From contig JACPFM010000077.1 of the NCBI GenBank assembly GCA_016182965.1, positions 1 through 42,433 on the forward strand: a DNA stretch of 42,433 bases, given 5' to 3'. Of this stretch, positions 1 to 7,588 are shown in pieces (the first letter of the stretch is position 1; every line of letters begins with the position of its first letter). This DNA is from Deltaproteobacteria bacterium. Lineage in GTDB: Bacteria; Myxococcota_A; Polyangia; Polyangiales; JADJMO01. The translations under genes and the position numbers were made by a program. The notes under the pieces are model-generated. The model had not been told where the DNA came from. It did no database searches and saw only the letters and a list, made by a program, of their open reading frames with translations.

Positions 1-96
1 GCCTGCCCGTGCGCCTGCGCCTGCGCGTGCGCCTGCGCCTGCGCGTGCGCCTGCGCCTGCGCCTGCGCGTGCGCCTGCGCCTGCGCCTGCGCCTGC
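1..96. repeat. GCCTGC/GCGTGC hexanucleotide tandem array (runs off the window start)
   Basis: About 16 consecutive six-base units alternate GCCTGC with GCGTGC and begin before base 1. The array lies just beyond the 3' end of the four-helix-bundle gene at 175-495. A related GCGCCT array sits on the other side of that gene at 693-768. Long open frames across it are arginine/leucine repeats with no protein character, so I regard it as noncoding. Confidence 0.9.
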
Positions 97-161
97 GTGT
101 CGGTGCGAGGCGCCTGCGTGTCAGTGCGCAGGCGCCTGCGTGTCGGTGCGCAGGCGCCTGC
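97..161. repeat. Three tandem 21-22 bp repeats, each ending in a GCGCCTGC core
   Basis: The units are 97-117, 118-139 and 140-161. Each starts GTGTC(G/A)GTGCG and ends GGCGCCTGC. In units 2 and 3 the end is the perfect 12-base palindrome GCAGGCGCCTGC. The block joins the hexamer array directly and looks like a higher-order derivative of it. It lies just past the stop codon of the minus-strand gene at 175. Confidence 0.85.
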
Positions 162-174
162 GCGTCTTCGATGC

Positions 175-495
175 TCAGCGCTTCAGGTTGTTGACGAGCG
201 TGCCGATGACCTCTCGCATCTTCGCGTACGTACCCTCGGCGACGCGCGGTTCGTAGCCCGCCGCCTCGGCCGCATGGCAGCACGCCATCGTCTCGCGCAT
301 CGACGAGCACGCGGTCTGGTAGCGCTCCCGCCGATGCCCACCGTGCGCGAACGACCCCTCGGCGATGTTCAACGGCACCGAGGTCGAAGCCTTCTTCGTC
401 TGCCGGGCAAGATCGCGATCGTGCCGCTCGATGCGCGCGATCACGGGCCGCAGCTCCGCCACCACCTCGAGACTCACCCAGTAAACCCTCAGCAT
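175..495 (-). CDS. Four-helix-bundle protein (S23 / 23S rRNA intervening-sequence family)
   Basis: This 106-residue protein carries the family signature SVPLNIAEGS (about residues 39-48), followed by a helical segment (RERYQTACSSMRETMACCHAAE) typical of the S23/bAvd four-helix-bundle family. I chose the ATG at 495 because the family normally starts about 35 residues before the signature. The longer frame, to 651, adds only low-complexity Arg/Ala sequence. The family pentamerises in characterised members. Its relatives include proteins encoded in 23S rRNA intervening sequences and the Avd accessory protein of diversity-generating retroelements. Here there is neither rRNA nor a reverse transcriptase nearby, so the role is unknown. 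The gene is bracketed by GC hexamer arrays on both sides. Confidence 0.85.
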   Translation of the reverse strand: MLRVYWVSLEVVAELRPVIARIERHDRDLARQTKKASTSVPLNIAEGSFAHGGHRRERYQTACSSMRETMACCHAAEAAGYEPRVAEGTYAKMREVIGTLVNNLKR

Positions 496-668
496 GTCGG
501 TGCTCGTTCCGCCCCGAGACGCGCACGCACGACCAACTCGCGCCGCCGCTCGGGGCGGAGGTCCCGCGCCGGCGCGCGCAGGTCGAGTCAAGGGCGCCGC
601 AGGCGGCGCGCGCAGCGCGCGCACCCTTGACGCGACCGAGCACGCCGGCAAACTCCGGCCCCCCGAGC

Positions 669-685
669 GGAGGAGAAACTCCTCC
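669..685. repeat. Perfect 7-bp stem-loop GGAGGAG-AAA-CTCCTCC
   Basis: A perfect inverted repeat with a three-base loop sits directly beside the hexamer array and downstream of the minus-strand gene that ends at 769. It has no T-run, so a rho-independent terminator is not clear. The rest of 496-692 holds no gene I can support. Confidence 0.6.
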
Positions 686-692
686 CATCCAA

Positions 693-768
693 GCCTGCGC
701 CTGCGCCTGCGCCTGCGCCTGCGCCTTGCGCCTGCGCCTGCGCCTGCGCCTGCGCCTGCGCCTGCGCC
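693..768. repeat. GCGCCT hexanucleotide tandem array
   Basis: About 12 units of GCCTGC/GCGCCT run in the same orientation as the array at 1-96, with one slipped unit (GCGCCTTGCGCC) near 721-732. The array stops exactly at the stop codon (769-771) of the minus-strand gene that follows. Confidence 0.9.
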
Positions 769-1257
769 TCACTTCCTCCGTGGATCGAGCGGGATCGTCG
801 TCGCGATCAGTGGCTGGCCGTCGGGCCCGGGCCACTTCGCGCGGATGCCCTCGTCGAGCACGAGGTACACCTGCGTGAGGTTCAGCTTCCGGCGGGCCGC
901 CACGTCGCGCATCACGTCGCGCTCGAACGCCGCGCGGTGATCCTCCTGCGACCAGGGCTGTCCGGGGAACCCGGCCGCGCCCGACTGGCGGTTCTGCGGC
1001 TCGGCCGCGGCGAGCTCCTTGAACACCTCGCGCCGCAGCGCGAGCGGCATGCCGTAGCGCGCGTCGCCCGGACCATCGACCAGCACCGCGGGCTTGGGCG
1101 CCCGCGTGATCGGCGAGAGCGTCCTGAGGGCCCACGGCGCGACCGCGACGAGCGAGGCGAGCTGCAGGAGCAGCCACGCCGTGCGCAGCCGACGGCCTTC
1201 GATCGGCTCGCCGAGCGCCCAGCGCCGCGCCTGTTCGAGGACCTCCGCCCGCTCCAC
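769..1257 (-). CDS. Single-pass membrane protein, function unknown
   Basis: This 162-residue protein has a short cytoplasmic N-terminus rich in Arg and Glu (residues 1-26). One hydrophobic segment follows (about 27-45, AWLLLQLASLVAVAPWALRT). The rest is a hydrophilic domain of about 115 residues with no motif I recognise. The C-terminal part (KLNLTQVYLVLDEGIRAKW) reads as ordinary folded protein, and codon third positions are strongly G/C as in neighbouring genes, so I regard it as real. Its stop codon abuts the hexamer array. It is transcribed divergently from the methyltransferase at 1344, with 86 bases between them. Confidence 0.75.
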   Translation of the reverse strand: MERAEVLEQARRWALGEPIEGRRLRTAWLLLQLASLVAVAPWALRTLSPITRAPKPAVLVDGPGDARYGMPLALRREVFKELAAAEPQNRQSGAAGFPGQPWSQEDHRAAFERDVMRDVAARRKLNLTQVYLVLDEGIRAKWPGPDGQPLIATTIPLDPRRK

Positions 1258-1327
1258 GGCCGCGCATCATCCACGATCCGCGGCCGTCGCGGAACACCGA
1301 AGCGGCGGCCGGCGGGGGGGCGTCTGC

Positions 1328-1333
1328 TATGCT
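1328..1333 (+). promoter_or_regulatory. -10-like element TATGCT before the methyltransferase
   Basis: TATGCT lies 10 bases before the ATG at 1344. TSS spacing for sigma-70-type promoters would put the transcript start within a few bases of the ATG, so the mRNA may be leaderless. The 1329 ATG is inside this hexamer, which argues for starting translation at 1344. Confidence 0.4.
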
Positions 1334-1343
1334 CGCGCGTCGC

Positions 1344-2117
1344 ATGGAGCAGGTCGTCTACGAGGACATGTATCGTCTGGAGCGCACGCACTGGTGGTTC
1401 CGCGCGCGGCGCGAGATCCTCTCCGGCATCGTCCGCGAGCACGTCCCCGCCGGCGGCTCGATCCTCGACGTCGGCTGCGGCACCGGGTACGTCCTCGAGC
1501 AGCTGCGCGGGTCCTACGACGTCCACGGCATCGACGACGCCGAGATCGCCGTGCGCTTCTGCCACTCCAAGGGGCTCGAGTTCGTCGAGCGCGGCGTGCT
1601 CGGGAGCACCCGACTGTCGCGCGAGGCCTACGACCTCGTGATGTTCCTCGACGTCATCGAGCACATCGACGACGACGTGGGCGCGCTGCGGAGCGCGGCG
1701 CAGGTGCTCGCCCCCGAGGGGCGCGTCCTGGTGACCGTCCCCGCGCTGCAGCTGCTCTGGAGCGAGCACGACGTCGTGCACCACCACCGCCGCCGCTACG
1801 ACCGCGCGTCGCTCACCCGGTCGCTCCGCGCAGCCGGCCTCGAGCCGGAGTGGATGAGCTATTTCAACACGCTCCTCTTCCCACTCGTCTTCGCCGCGCG
1901 CATGGTCGGGCGGCTGAAGAAGAGCGGCGGCGCCTCCGACGCCGACACGGTGCCCCCCGGCCCGATCAACGAGCTGTTCTACCGGGCCTTCGGCGCCGAG
2001 CAGCGCCTCTTGTCACACCTGAAGCTGCCGATCGGCGTGTCGCTGGCCTGCATCGCGCGTCCGATCGCGGCGCCGGCCTCGTCATTCCGAGCACGCGAAG
2101 CGACGGCCGCGCTATGA
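1344..2117 (+). CDS. Class I SAM-dependent methyltransferase
   Basis: This 257-residue protein has a Methyltransf_11/23-type Rossmann core. The SAM-binding motif I is ILDVGCGTG (about residues 40-48). An acidic residue follows at the end of strand 2 (GIDD, about 62-65), and the post-core motif FLDVIEH lies near residue 101. The N-terminal HWWFRARR signature is shared by a group of methyltransferases often found in cell-surface glycan or lipid clusters, but no glycan genes are here, so the substrate is unknown. An in-frame ATG at 1329 would add five residues. I prefer 1344 because MEQVVYEDMY is the usual family start and a -10-like hexamer covers 1329. The stop overlaps the next gene's -10-like element. 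Confidence 0.9.
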   Translation: MEQVVYEDMYRLERTHWWFRARREILSGIVREHVPAGGSILDVGCGTGYVLEQLRGSYDVHGIDDAEIAVRFCHSKGLEFVERGVLGSTRLSREAYDLVMFLDVIEHIDDDVGALRSAAQVLAPEGRVLVTVPALQLLWSEHDVVHHHRRRYDRASLTRSLRAAGLEPEWMSYFNTLLFPLVFAARMVGRLKKSGGASDADTVPPGPINELFYRAFGAEQRLLSHLKLPIGVSLACIARPIAAPASSFRAREATAAL

Positions 2118-2118
2118 T
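2113..2118 (+). promoter_or_regulatory. -10-like element TATGAT before mlaD-like gene
   Basis: TATGAT is eight bases before the ATG at 2127 and contains the stop codon (TGA, 2115-2117) of the preceding gene. The spacing suggests a transcript that begins at or next to the start codon. Confidence 0.4.
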
Positions 2119-2126
2119 TCGCCGGC

Positions 2127-3146
2127 ATGGCGGCCGGTAAGAACATCGAGGTCAAGGTCGGTGCGCTCATCCTCATCTCGATGATCCTCCTCGGAGGCTT
2201 CATCGTGGTGATGGGCGGGCTCAGCGTCGCCCGCGTCTACACGGTCTTCGTCGACTTCGACAACCCGAGCGGCCTGCAGATCGGCGCGCCGGTCAAGATC
2301 GCGGGCGTGAAGGTCGGCAAGGTCGACAGCCTCGAGTACCGCGGCGGCAAGGCCGACCCGAAGGTCCCCTGGCGCGCGCTGGTCCGCGTGAAGCTCTCCA
2401 TCGAAGAGAAGGTCCGCGATTCGATCCACGAGGACGCGCAGTTCGTCATCACGACCCAAGGCGTCCTCGGCGAACCGTTCATCGGGATCCTTCCCGGCGA
2501 TCCCGAGAAGCCGCCGCTGCCCGAAGGGTCGATCCGTCAGGGCAAGGATCCCCCCCGCCTCGACCTCTTCCTCGCCCAGGCGTCCGACCTCATGACCATG
2601 GCGCACAAGGCGCTGACGCGTGAAGACGGCCCGCTTCAGGACATCGCCAAGCACGGCGCCTCGCTGATCAAGGGCATCGATCTCCTGATCATCGACAACC
2701 GCGAGACGATCACCCGCATCACCAAGAACACCGAGAAGCTCTCGGCCTCCGCCGTCGAGCTCGTGCAGGCGACCAAGGACAAGGTCGACGGCCCGCAGGT
2801 GAAGCGCATCCTCAACAACGTCGACGTCCTCACCGCCTCGCTCGCGAAGGACACCGGCCCGCTCCTCAAGAAGACGCAAGACACCCTCGCGCACCTCGAC
2901 GAGATCGCCACCGACACGCTCGGCCCCGAGCAGCGCGCCAGCATCAAGAAGACGCTCAAGGAGGTCGAGAACATCGCGGTCTCGGCCAACAAGACCGCCA
3001 ACGACGTGCAGGCCATGGTCAAGCACATCAAGGCCGGCAAGGGCACCGTCGGCGCGCTGATGATGGACGAAGAGATCTACGACGACCTCCAGGAGATGCT
3101 GCGCGACATCAAGCACAACCCCTGGAAGCTGTTCTGGCGCGAGTGA
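2127..3146 (+). CDS. MlaD family (MCE-domain) lipid-transport protein
   Basis: This 339-residue protein has a short cytoplasmic N-terminus, one membrane segment (about residues 11-33) and a periplasmic MCE domain (about 37-125). The domain shows the typical FDNPSGLQIGAPVKIAGVKVGKV stretch and the GVLGEPFIGILPG end. The last 200 residues are largely alpha-helical with Lys/Glu/Asp repeats. Proteins of this family bind phospholipids and pass them between inner and outer membrane with an MlaE permease and MlaF ATPase. Neither partner is in this window, so they would be encoded elsewhere. The gene starts nine bases after the methyltransferase stop. The assignment rests on domain pattern and is firm; the cargo is inference. 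Confidence 0.92.
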   Translation: MAAGKNIEVKVGALILISMILLGGFIVVMGGLSVARVYTVFVDFDNPSGLQIGAPVKIAGVKVGKVDSLEYRGGKADPKVPWRALVRVKLSIEEKVRDSIHEDAQFVITTQGVLGEPFIGILPGDPEKPPLPEGSIRQGKDPPRLDLFLAQASDLMTMAHKALTREDGPLQDIAKHGASLIKGIDLLIIDNRETITRITKNTEKLSASAVELVQATKDKVDGPQVKRILNNVDVLTASLAKDTGPLLKKTQDTLAHLDEIATDTLGPEQRASIKKTLKEVENIAVSANKTANDVQAMVKHIKAGKGTVGALMMDEEIYDDLQEMLRDIKHNPWKLFWRE

Positions 3147-3262
3147 CGCTGGTCTCGGACGACGGAGCGTACGTCGACGAGGAGCACGAGAGCGGCCAGA
3201 GGAGGATCGCGGCCGCGAGGATGCGGACGGCGGACGAGGTGCCTTCGATGTCCCCCGTCGTG

Positions 3263-3280
3263 GGTCGAGGGTCGAAGGTC
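3263..3280. repeat. Short GGTCGA(A/G) heptad repeat
   Basis: Two and a half heptads (GGTCGAG, GGTCGAA, GGTC) lie in the 171-base gap between the mlaD-like gene and the aldo/keto reductase. The same heptad, in either orientation, recurs at 36102-36201 and 38156-38184. The gap holds nothing else I can support. Confidence 0.6.
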
Positions 3281-3317
3281 GGGCGTGACGGCCCGATCGG
3301 AGCGAGCGTCGCCGATC

Positions 3318-4271
3318 TCAGATGCGCACGCCCGCGTCGTCGAGGAGCTTGGGGACGCGCGCGAGGTCTTCGTCGGTCAAGTACGGCGGGCCCTTGCCGA
3401 CGGCGCGCACGTTGGCCTCGATCTGCTGCGCGCTGCGCGCGCCGACGACGCACGACGAGACCAGCTGGTTCGAGAGCACGAAGCGCAAGGCGACGCTGCG
3501 CAGCGTGTGGATCTCGCCGTGGACCAGCGGGCGCATCGCGGCGACCTCGCGCAGCCGCTCGGTGAGCTCCTCGGGCGTCCAGCGCTCGCGGCGGTGATCG
3601 CCCTCGTCGAAGGTGCGCTCGGCCGACCAGGTGCCGCACAGGAGACCGTGCGCGAGGGGCGAGCGCGCGAGCACGCCGACGTTCGACCCCTTCGCGTCCG
3701 CGCCGACCTCGTTCAAGTCGCGCTGGTGGAACAGGTTGTAGGCGACCTCGATCACCGAGGCGCCGAGCTCGATCGCCGCGCGGGCGACCTCGGGGCTCCC
3801 GCAGGAGACGCCCCAGCGCTTGATCACGCCGTCGGCGATCAGCTCCTCGAGCGCGCCGATCGCCTCGCCGCGGCGGAGCGTGTCGACCGTGGGGTTGTGC
3901 AGCAGGTAGAGATCGGGCGCGCGCCGCAGCCGATCGGCCGAGCGCGCCGCGGAGCGGTGGAGGAACAGGCGATCGAACCGCTTTCGCGGCGGCGTGCCCG
4001 CCACGTCGTTGCCGCCCTTCGTGCACACGTACGCCTGATCGTCGCGGTCGAGCACGCGCCCGAGGCGCGCCTCCATCGGCTCCTTGCCCTCGCCGGAGCC
4101 GTAGAGATCGGCGGTGTCGAAGAGCGTGACGCCGAGCTCGCGCGCCCGGCTGATGGTCTTGTCGGCCTCCTCGTCGTCGACCGGTCCGTAGGCCTCGCCC
4201 GCGAGGCCCCACGTCCCGAGCGCGAGCTCCGAGACCACGAGGCCGCTCTTACCCAGGGTTCGTGTGCGCAC
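3318..4271 (-). CDS. Aldo/keto reductase
   Basis: This 317-residue protein is full length for the NADP(H)-dependent AKR (TIM-barrel) family. The catalytic tetrad is visible as Asp52 and Tyr57 (LFDTADLYGSG), Lys85 (VCTKGG) and His125 (LYLLHNP). The N-terminus (TLGKSGLVVSELALGTWGL) and the cofactor-binding end (VVGARSAQQIEANV) also match. It reduces carbonyls to alcohols or the reverse; the substrate is unknown. The start is a GTG, 12 bases after the stop of the Pro/Glu-rich protein, so it is probably the last gene of a three-gene operon that starts at 6241. Confidence 0.92.
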   Translation of the reverse strand: MRTRTLGKSGLVVSELALGTWGLAGEAYGPVDDEEADKTISRARELGVTLFDTADLYGSGEGKEPMEARLGRVLDRDDQAYVCTKGGNDVAGTPPRKRFDRLFLHRSAARSADRLRRAPDLYLLHNPTVDTLRRGEAIGALEELIADGVIKRWGVSCGSPEVARAAIELGASVIEVAYNLFHQRDLNEVGADAKGSNVGVLARSPLAHGLLCGTWSAERTFDEGDHRRERWTPEELTERLREVAAMRPLVHGEIHTLRSVALRFVLSNQLVSSCVVGARSAQQIEANVRAVGKGPPYLTDEDLARVPKLLDDAGVRI

Positions 4272-4283
4272 GGTCGGGAAATC

Positions 4284-5582
4284 TCAGAGATCGAGCGCAG
4301 CGTCGAGGAGGACGCCGAACGTCTCGGGCCTCGGGGTACGCGCGGCCGTGACGAAGGCTGCGACCTCGCGCGGGGTGATCTCGGGGCGCAGGACGTCGGC
4401 CTCGATGGACACCGCGACGTGCTCGATGCGCCGCGCGTGCGCGCCGGGCGCGGCGAGCGCGACGGCCATCGCGATCTGCTCCGGCGCCGGCGGCGCCTCG
4501 GGGACCTCGACGGGCTCGGGACGGATCTCGATCGGCTGCGGTGGAACCTCGATCGGCTGCGGTGGAGCCTCGATCGGCTGCGGTGGAGCCTCGATCGGCT
4601 GCGCCGTGACCTCGAGGTATGGCGCGACCTCGATCGGCGCGCGCTCCTCCTCGATCGGCGAAGGCAAAACCTCCATCGCCGCCGCCGCAGCCTCCCTCTC
4701 GGGCACGCCCTCGCGCACAGGCTCGCGCACGACCTCAGGCACGACCTCGGGCTCGGGCTCGCGCACGGGCTCGGGCTCGGGCTCGGGCTCGCGCACGCGC
4801 TCGACCTCGGGCTCGTGCTCGACCTCGGCCAGCACCGCCCCCGCGCGCAGCGCCTCGACCTTCGGCGGCAACGGCGCGAGCTCGACGATGTCGCTCGTCG
4901 ACGGCGCGGTGGGCGCCGCGCGGAGGTTCCGCGTGGACTCCGGCGGCGCCGGCCGCTCCTCGGCGAGCTCGAACGAGGACATGTCGGGCACCGACGGCGC
5001 GGCGACCGCGAGCCGCGCGCTCTCGTGCGGCGGCGCGACGAGCTCGCGGCCGGGCGCGGCGCGCCCCTCTTCGACCACGGGCGACAGCGCCGAGGGCTCG
5101 ACGTGCGCCGGCTCCTCGACGTTGATCTCGATGACGGTCTCGCCCGCTTCGATCTCGTCGGCGGGGCCGAGCTCCTCGAGCTCGAGCGGCACCGCGGCGA
5201 CCGCGAACTCGCCGCTGATCGACTCGAGGTTCTCGGGCGTCGCGGGCTCGGCGACGTGCGGCACCTCGGGGACGTGCGCCGCCTCGGCAAGGTGCGGCCC
5301 TTCGGGCACGTGCGGCACCTCGATCGGCTGCTGCACCTCGGCGACCGGCGCGGCCGCGATCGGCTCGGGCGCGAGCCGCTCCTCGGCGACCGCGGGGAGG
5401 TGCAGCACCGGCGTGAACGGCGGGGTCGGCTCGGTCGGCTTCTCGGGTACGAACGCGCGCTCCGACGCGGCGGCGGCGGGCTCGGGCGCGACGAAGCGTG
5501 GCGAACGAGGCTCGGCGGCGCGCCGCTGGATGCGCGCGAGCAGCGCCTCGAGCCGCGCGATCTGCTCACCGAAGGCGCTCAC
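4284..5582 (-). CDS. Pro/Glu-rich repeat protein, function unknown
   Basis: This 432-residue protein has a short helical N-terminus (MSAFGEQIARLEALLARIQRR), a long disordered middle rich in Pro, Glu, Ala and Val, and a more ordinary C-terminal segment of about 60 residues (IEADVLRPEITPREVAAFVTAA). The middle holds tandem PPQPIEA/V heptapeptides and REPEPEPEP-type blocks. The start is a GTG whose first bases overlap the TGA of the upstream gene (GTGA), which implies translational coupling. Such linkers often span distance or tether partners, but I recognise no domain and assign no function. The strongly biased composition makes database matches to this region unreliable. Confidence 0.8.
   Translation of the reverse strand: MSAFGEQIARLEALLARIQRRAAEPRSPRFVAPEPAAAASERAFVPEKPTEPTPPFTPVLHLPAVAEERLAPEPIAAAPVAEVQQPIEVPHVPEGPHLAEAAHVPEVPHVAEPATPENLESISGEFAVAAVPLELEELGPADEIEAGETVIEINVEEPAHVEPSALSPVVEEGRAAPGRELVAPPHESARLAVAAPSVPDMSSFELAEERPAPPESTRNLRAAPTAPSTSDIVELAPLPPKVEALRAGAVLAEVEHEPEVERVREPEPEPEPVREPEPEVVPEVVREPVREGVPEREAAAAAMEVLPSPIEEERAPIEVAPYLEVTAQPIEAPPQPIEAPPQPIEVPPQPIEIRPEPVEVPEAPPAPEQIAMAVALAAPGAHARRIEHVAVSIEADVLRPEITPREVAAFVTAARTPRPETFGVLLDAALDL
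4531..4604 (-). repeat. In-frame 21-bp tandem repeat inside the Pro/Glu-rich gene
   Basis: Three full copies and one partial copy of a 21-base unit (plus strand ATCGGCTGCGGTGGAGCCTC then G) encode the heptapeptide PPQPIEA/V. The copies are nearly identical in DNA as well as protein, so the expansion is recent or being homogenised, and copy number could vary between strains. Confidence 0.85.
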
Positions 5583-6241
5583 GACGCCTCCTCGGCGCGC
5601 GGCGCGTGGAGCCGTACGAGCGCGTCGCCCCACGAAAGGCCCTGGCCGAGCCACTCGCCGACGCGCTCGATCGACGCCACGTTCGCCACCAGGACGCGCA
5701 GGCGCGCGCCCTCGCGCGCGACGGGCAGGGTGCGCAGCTCGCGACCCGACGCGGCCGCCAGCATGCCCTCGATCACGGCTGCGAGCAGCGCGTCGCCGAT
5801 CGCCCCTTCGACGGGGGCGTCGCTCACGCAGACCAGCAGCGCGCGGCCCCACCGCTCCATCGAGAGCGCGCCGAGGCCCACGATGGCGAGCTCGCCGGCG
5901 AGCCCCTCGAGCACCGCTTCGAGCGACGCGTCGCGCACGTGACCGCCGGACGCGGAGAGCCGCTCGGCGACCCGGGCGCCGAGCGACCGGCCGAGCGTGC
6001 GGCCGAGCTCGCGCGTCGCCGTCTCGCCGGCGGCCGCCGCGAGCACGCCGAGAGCGGCGGCGGGAACGATCACCGCGCGGGCGTTGTCGCTCTCCCGATG
6101 GGCTTCGTCGCCCCCGGAGCCGAGGCGCACTTGACCGTTCGGGAGGTCGAACGTAACCGCCTTCTTCGGGTCGAACGAGGAATGCTCCAAATGCCCTCTG
6201 CAGGCGCCCTTCGGATCGTACGAGGGGGCGAGCGCAGTCAT
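5579..6241 (-). CDS. Conserved-looking protein with a possible V4R-like C-terminal domain
   Basis: This 220-residue soluble protein starts with a weakly structured stretch of about 25 residues. A helical region follows (VIVPAAALGVLAAAAGETA, then GRTLGRSLGARVAERL). The C-terminal half ends in a helix plus beta pair (GDALLAAVIEGMLAAASGRE, then LRVLVAN). That last pattern resembles the V4R/4-vinyl-reductase small-molecule-binding domain, but the resemblance is by eye and weak, and the usual cysteines are absent. It leads the operon: its TGA overlaps the GTG of the Pro/Glu-rich gene. An ATG at 6241 gives the longest protein. A TTG near residue 18 is an alternative, because recognisable folded sequence begins at VTFDLPNGQVRL. 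Confidence 0.75.
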   Translation of the reverse strand: MTALAPSYDPKGACRGHLEHSSFDPKKAVTFDLPNGQVRLGSGGDEAHRESDNARAVIVPAAALGVLAAAAGETATRELGRTLGRSLGARVAERLSASGGHVRDASLEAVLEGLAGELAIVGLGALSMERWGRALLVCVSDAPVEGAIGDALLAAVIEGMLAAASGRELRTLPVAREGARLRVLVANVASIERVGEWLGQGLSWGDALVRLHAPRAEEAS

Positions 6242-6298
6242 ACCACGCCCGTTCGGCCGCGCGGAGCCCCCGCGCGCGCCCTGCCGATCGCGTCGTGG

Positions 6299-7588
6299 AT
6301 GGCCGCGCTCGTCGCGGCGCTGCTCGTGCTCCTGCTCGCGCGCACAGGCGTCGCCGCGCCCAGACGTAGCACCGCCGGCGCCCCGGTGGGCCCGGTGATC
6401 GAGCGTCCGACCGGCGCGCTCCGGAGCTGCGATCCGCTCGCGCCCGTCTGCGTGCACGCGACGAGCGCCGTGCCGGTCGAGGCGCTCGCGACCGCGCGCG
6501 TCGCGTTCTCGATCGCGTGGAGCCTCGTCGTCGACACGCTGCGGGTGCCGCGGCCGCTGCCCGACGGCGCGCGCGGCGGCGATCCGCGGCTCGACGTGTA
6601 CTTGGTCGCGCGCGGGACGAAGGTGCCGCGCATGCTCGACGGGCTGGCCGTCGGGCGCGATCCGCTCGACCTGCTCGCCGATCGCGACGCGGCGTCGGCG
6701 TTCCTCGTCGTCGACGAGGAGGCGGTGCGCGCCGGCTCCTGCGCGCTCGCGGCGATCGCGGCGCGCGGCGTCGTCCGCGCCTCGACGATGGGCCTCGACG
6801 TGGCCGAGAGCGAGGTGGTGGTCGACGGCTTCGCGCGGCGCATCGCCGAGGTCGTGGCGCCGTGCCCGGAGCTGGAGCGCCCCGCGTTCGCGGAGCTCCA
6901 GGCGCGGCCGTGGCGCGCGATCACCGCGAGCCCCGCCGGGCCTCACCTGGTCGCGCGCACCCTCGACGTCCAGCGGGGGTCGGGCTTCGGCGCGATCGTC
7001 CCCGGGGTGCTCTCGATGGCCGGAAACCACCACGGCATCGTCGTGCCCGCGGAGGACGACGAGCTCGGCCCCGCGCACTTCCACGACGATCCTTCGGTGT
7101 TCGACGTCCTCGCGAGCTCGCTCTCCGACGCCGGCTCGTCGCTCGACGCGATGTTCCTCGACGTCGCGGTGGCTCGTGCGACAGCGCCGGTCGCACCGGC
7201 GTGGGAGTGGACGGTGCCGGTGTCCACGCTGCCCCGGCGGTTCGCGGTGCGCCGCGGCATCGAGCCGACCGGGATGACCTTCGTGCGCGTCGAGCTCGAC
7301 GTGGCCCCGGCCGGCGACGCCGTCGAGATGGATCTCGCCTGGGAGGGCGGCTCGCGCTTCGCGTGGCGCGTGCTGAAGCTCGACGCCGCGGGGAGGGTCG
7401 TCTCCGAGGTCCCGGTCCCGCCGCTCGAGACGACGCGCAAGATCACGATCGAGGCGCGTCACCTGAGCGGCGTGCGCACGATCCTGCTCTGCGGCGTCAA
7501 CCTCGGCGATCCCGGCCGCCCGTGGCGCCCGACCGAGCCTCCGTCGCCGGCGCACGGCTACGATCTCGGCATCTTCGCAGGCTCGTGA
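6299..7588 (+). CDS. Secreted protein, function unknown (possible inactive metalloprotease relative)
   Basis: This protein of about 429 residues has an N-terminal hydrophobic signal (MAALVAALLVLLLARTGVAAP) and is probably exported. Residues of the middle (DVYLVARGTKVPR, then ARGVVRASTMGLDVAESEVVVDGFARRIAE) are laid out like the MXAN_6640-type putative metalloproteases. In those, the equivalent stretch carries an HExxH zinc motif; here no such histidines are present. The protein may therefore be a non-catalytic relative, though this is inference. I chose the ATG at 6299 because it begins the signal peptide. Its 3' end overlaps the convergent protease gene by 92 bases. Confidence 0.72.
   Translation: MAALVAALLVLLLARTGVAAPRRSTAGAPVGPVIERPTGALRSCDPLAPVCVHATSAVPVEALATARVAFSIAWSLVVDTLRVPRPLPDGARGGDPRLDVYLVARGTKVPRMLDGLAVGRDPLDLLADRDAASAFLVVDEEAVRAGSCALAAIAARGVVRASTMGLDVAESEVVVDGFARRIAEVVAPCPELERPAFAELQARPWRAITASPAGPHLVARTLDVQRGSGFGAIVPGVLSMAGNHHGIVVPAEDDELGPAHFHDDPSVFDVLASSLSDAGSSLDAMFLDVAVARATAPVAPAWEWTVPVSTLPRRFAVRRGIEPTGMTFVRVELDVAPAGDAVEMDLAWEGGSRFAWRVLKLDAAGRVVSEVPVPPLETTRKITIEARHLSGVRTILLCGVNLGDPGRPWRPTEPPSPAHGYDLGIFAGS

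Noticed and set aside
9..630. Long open frames through the GCCTGC arrays that translate to Arg/Leu repeats.
   Set aside because: They exist because the repeat lacks stop codons, have no fold, and overlap the better-supported four-helix-bundle gene.
1..768. Diversity-generating retroelement based on the Avd-like fold.
   Set aside because: No reverse transcriptase, no template/variable repeat pair and no C-type-lectin target were seen near the four-helix-bundle gene. The FGE-like gene is 18 kb away and has no matching repeat that I could find.
3109..3240. A lipoprotein-like signal (VRILAAAILLWPLSCSSS) on the minus strand between the aldo/keto reductase and mlaD-like gene.
   Set aside because: The Val codon is GTC and no ATG, GTG or TTG lies at a suitable position upstream in this frame. 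The frame also runs into the antisense of the mlaD-like gene.
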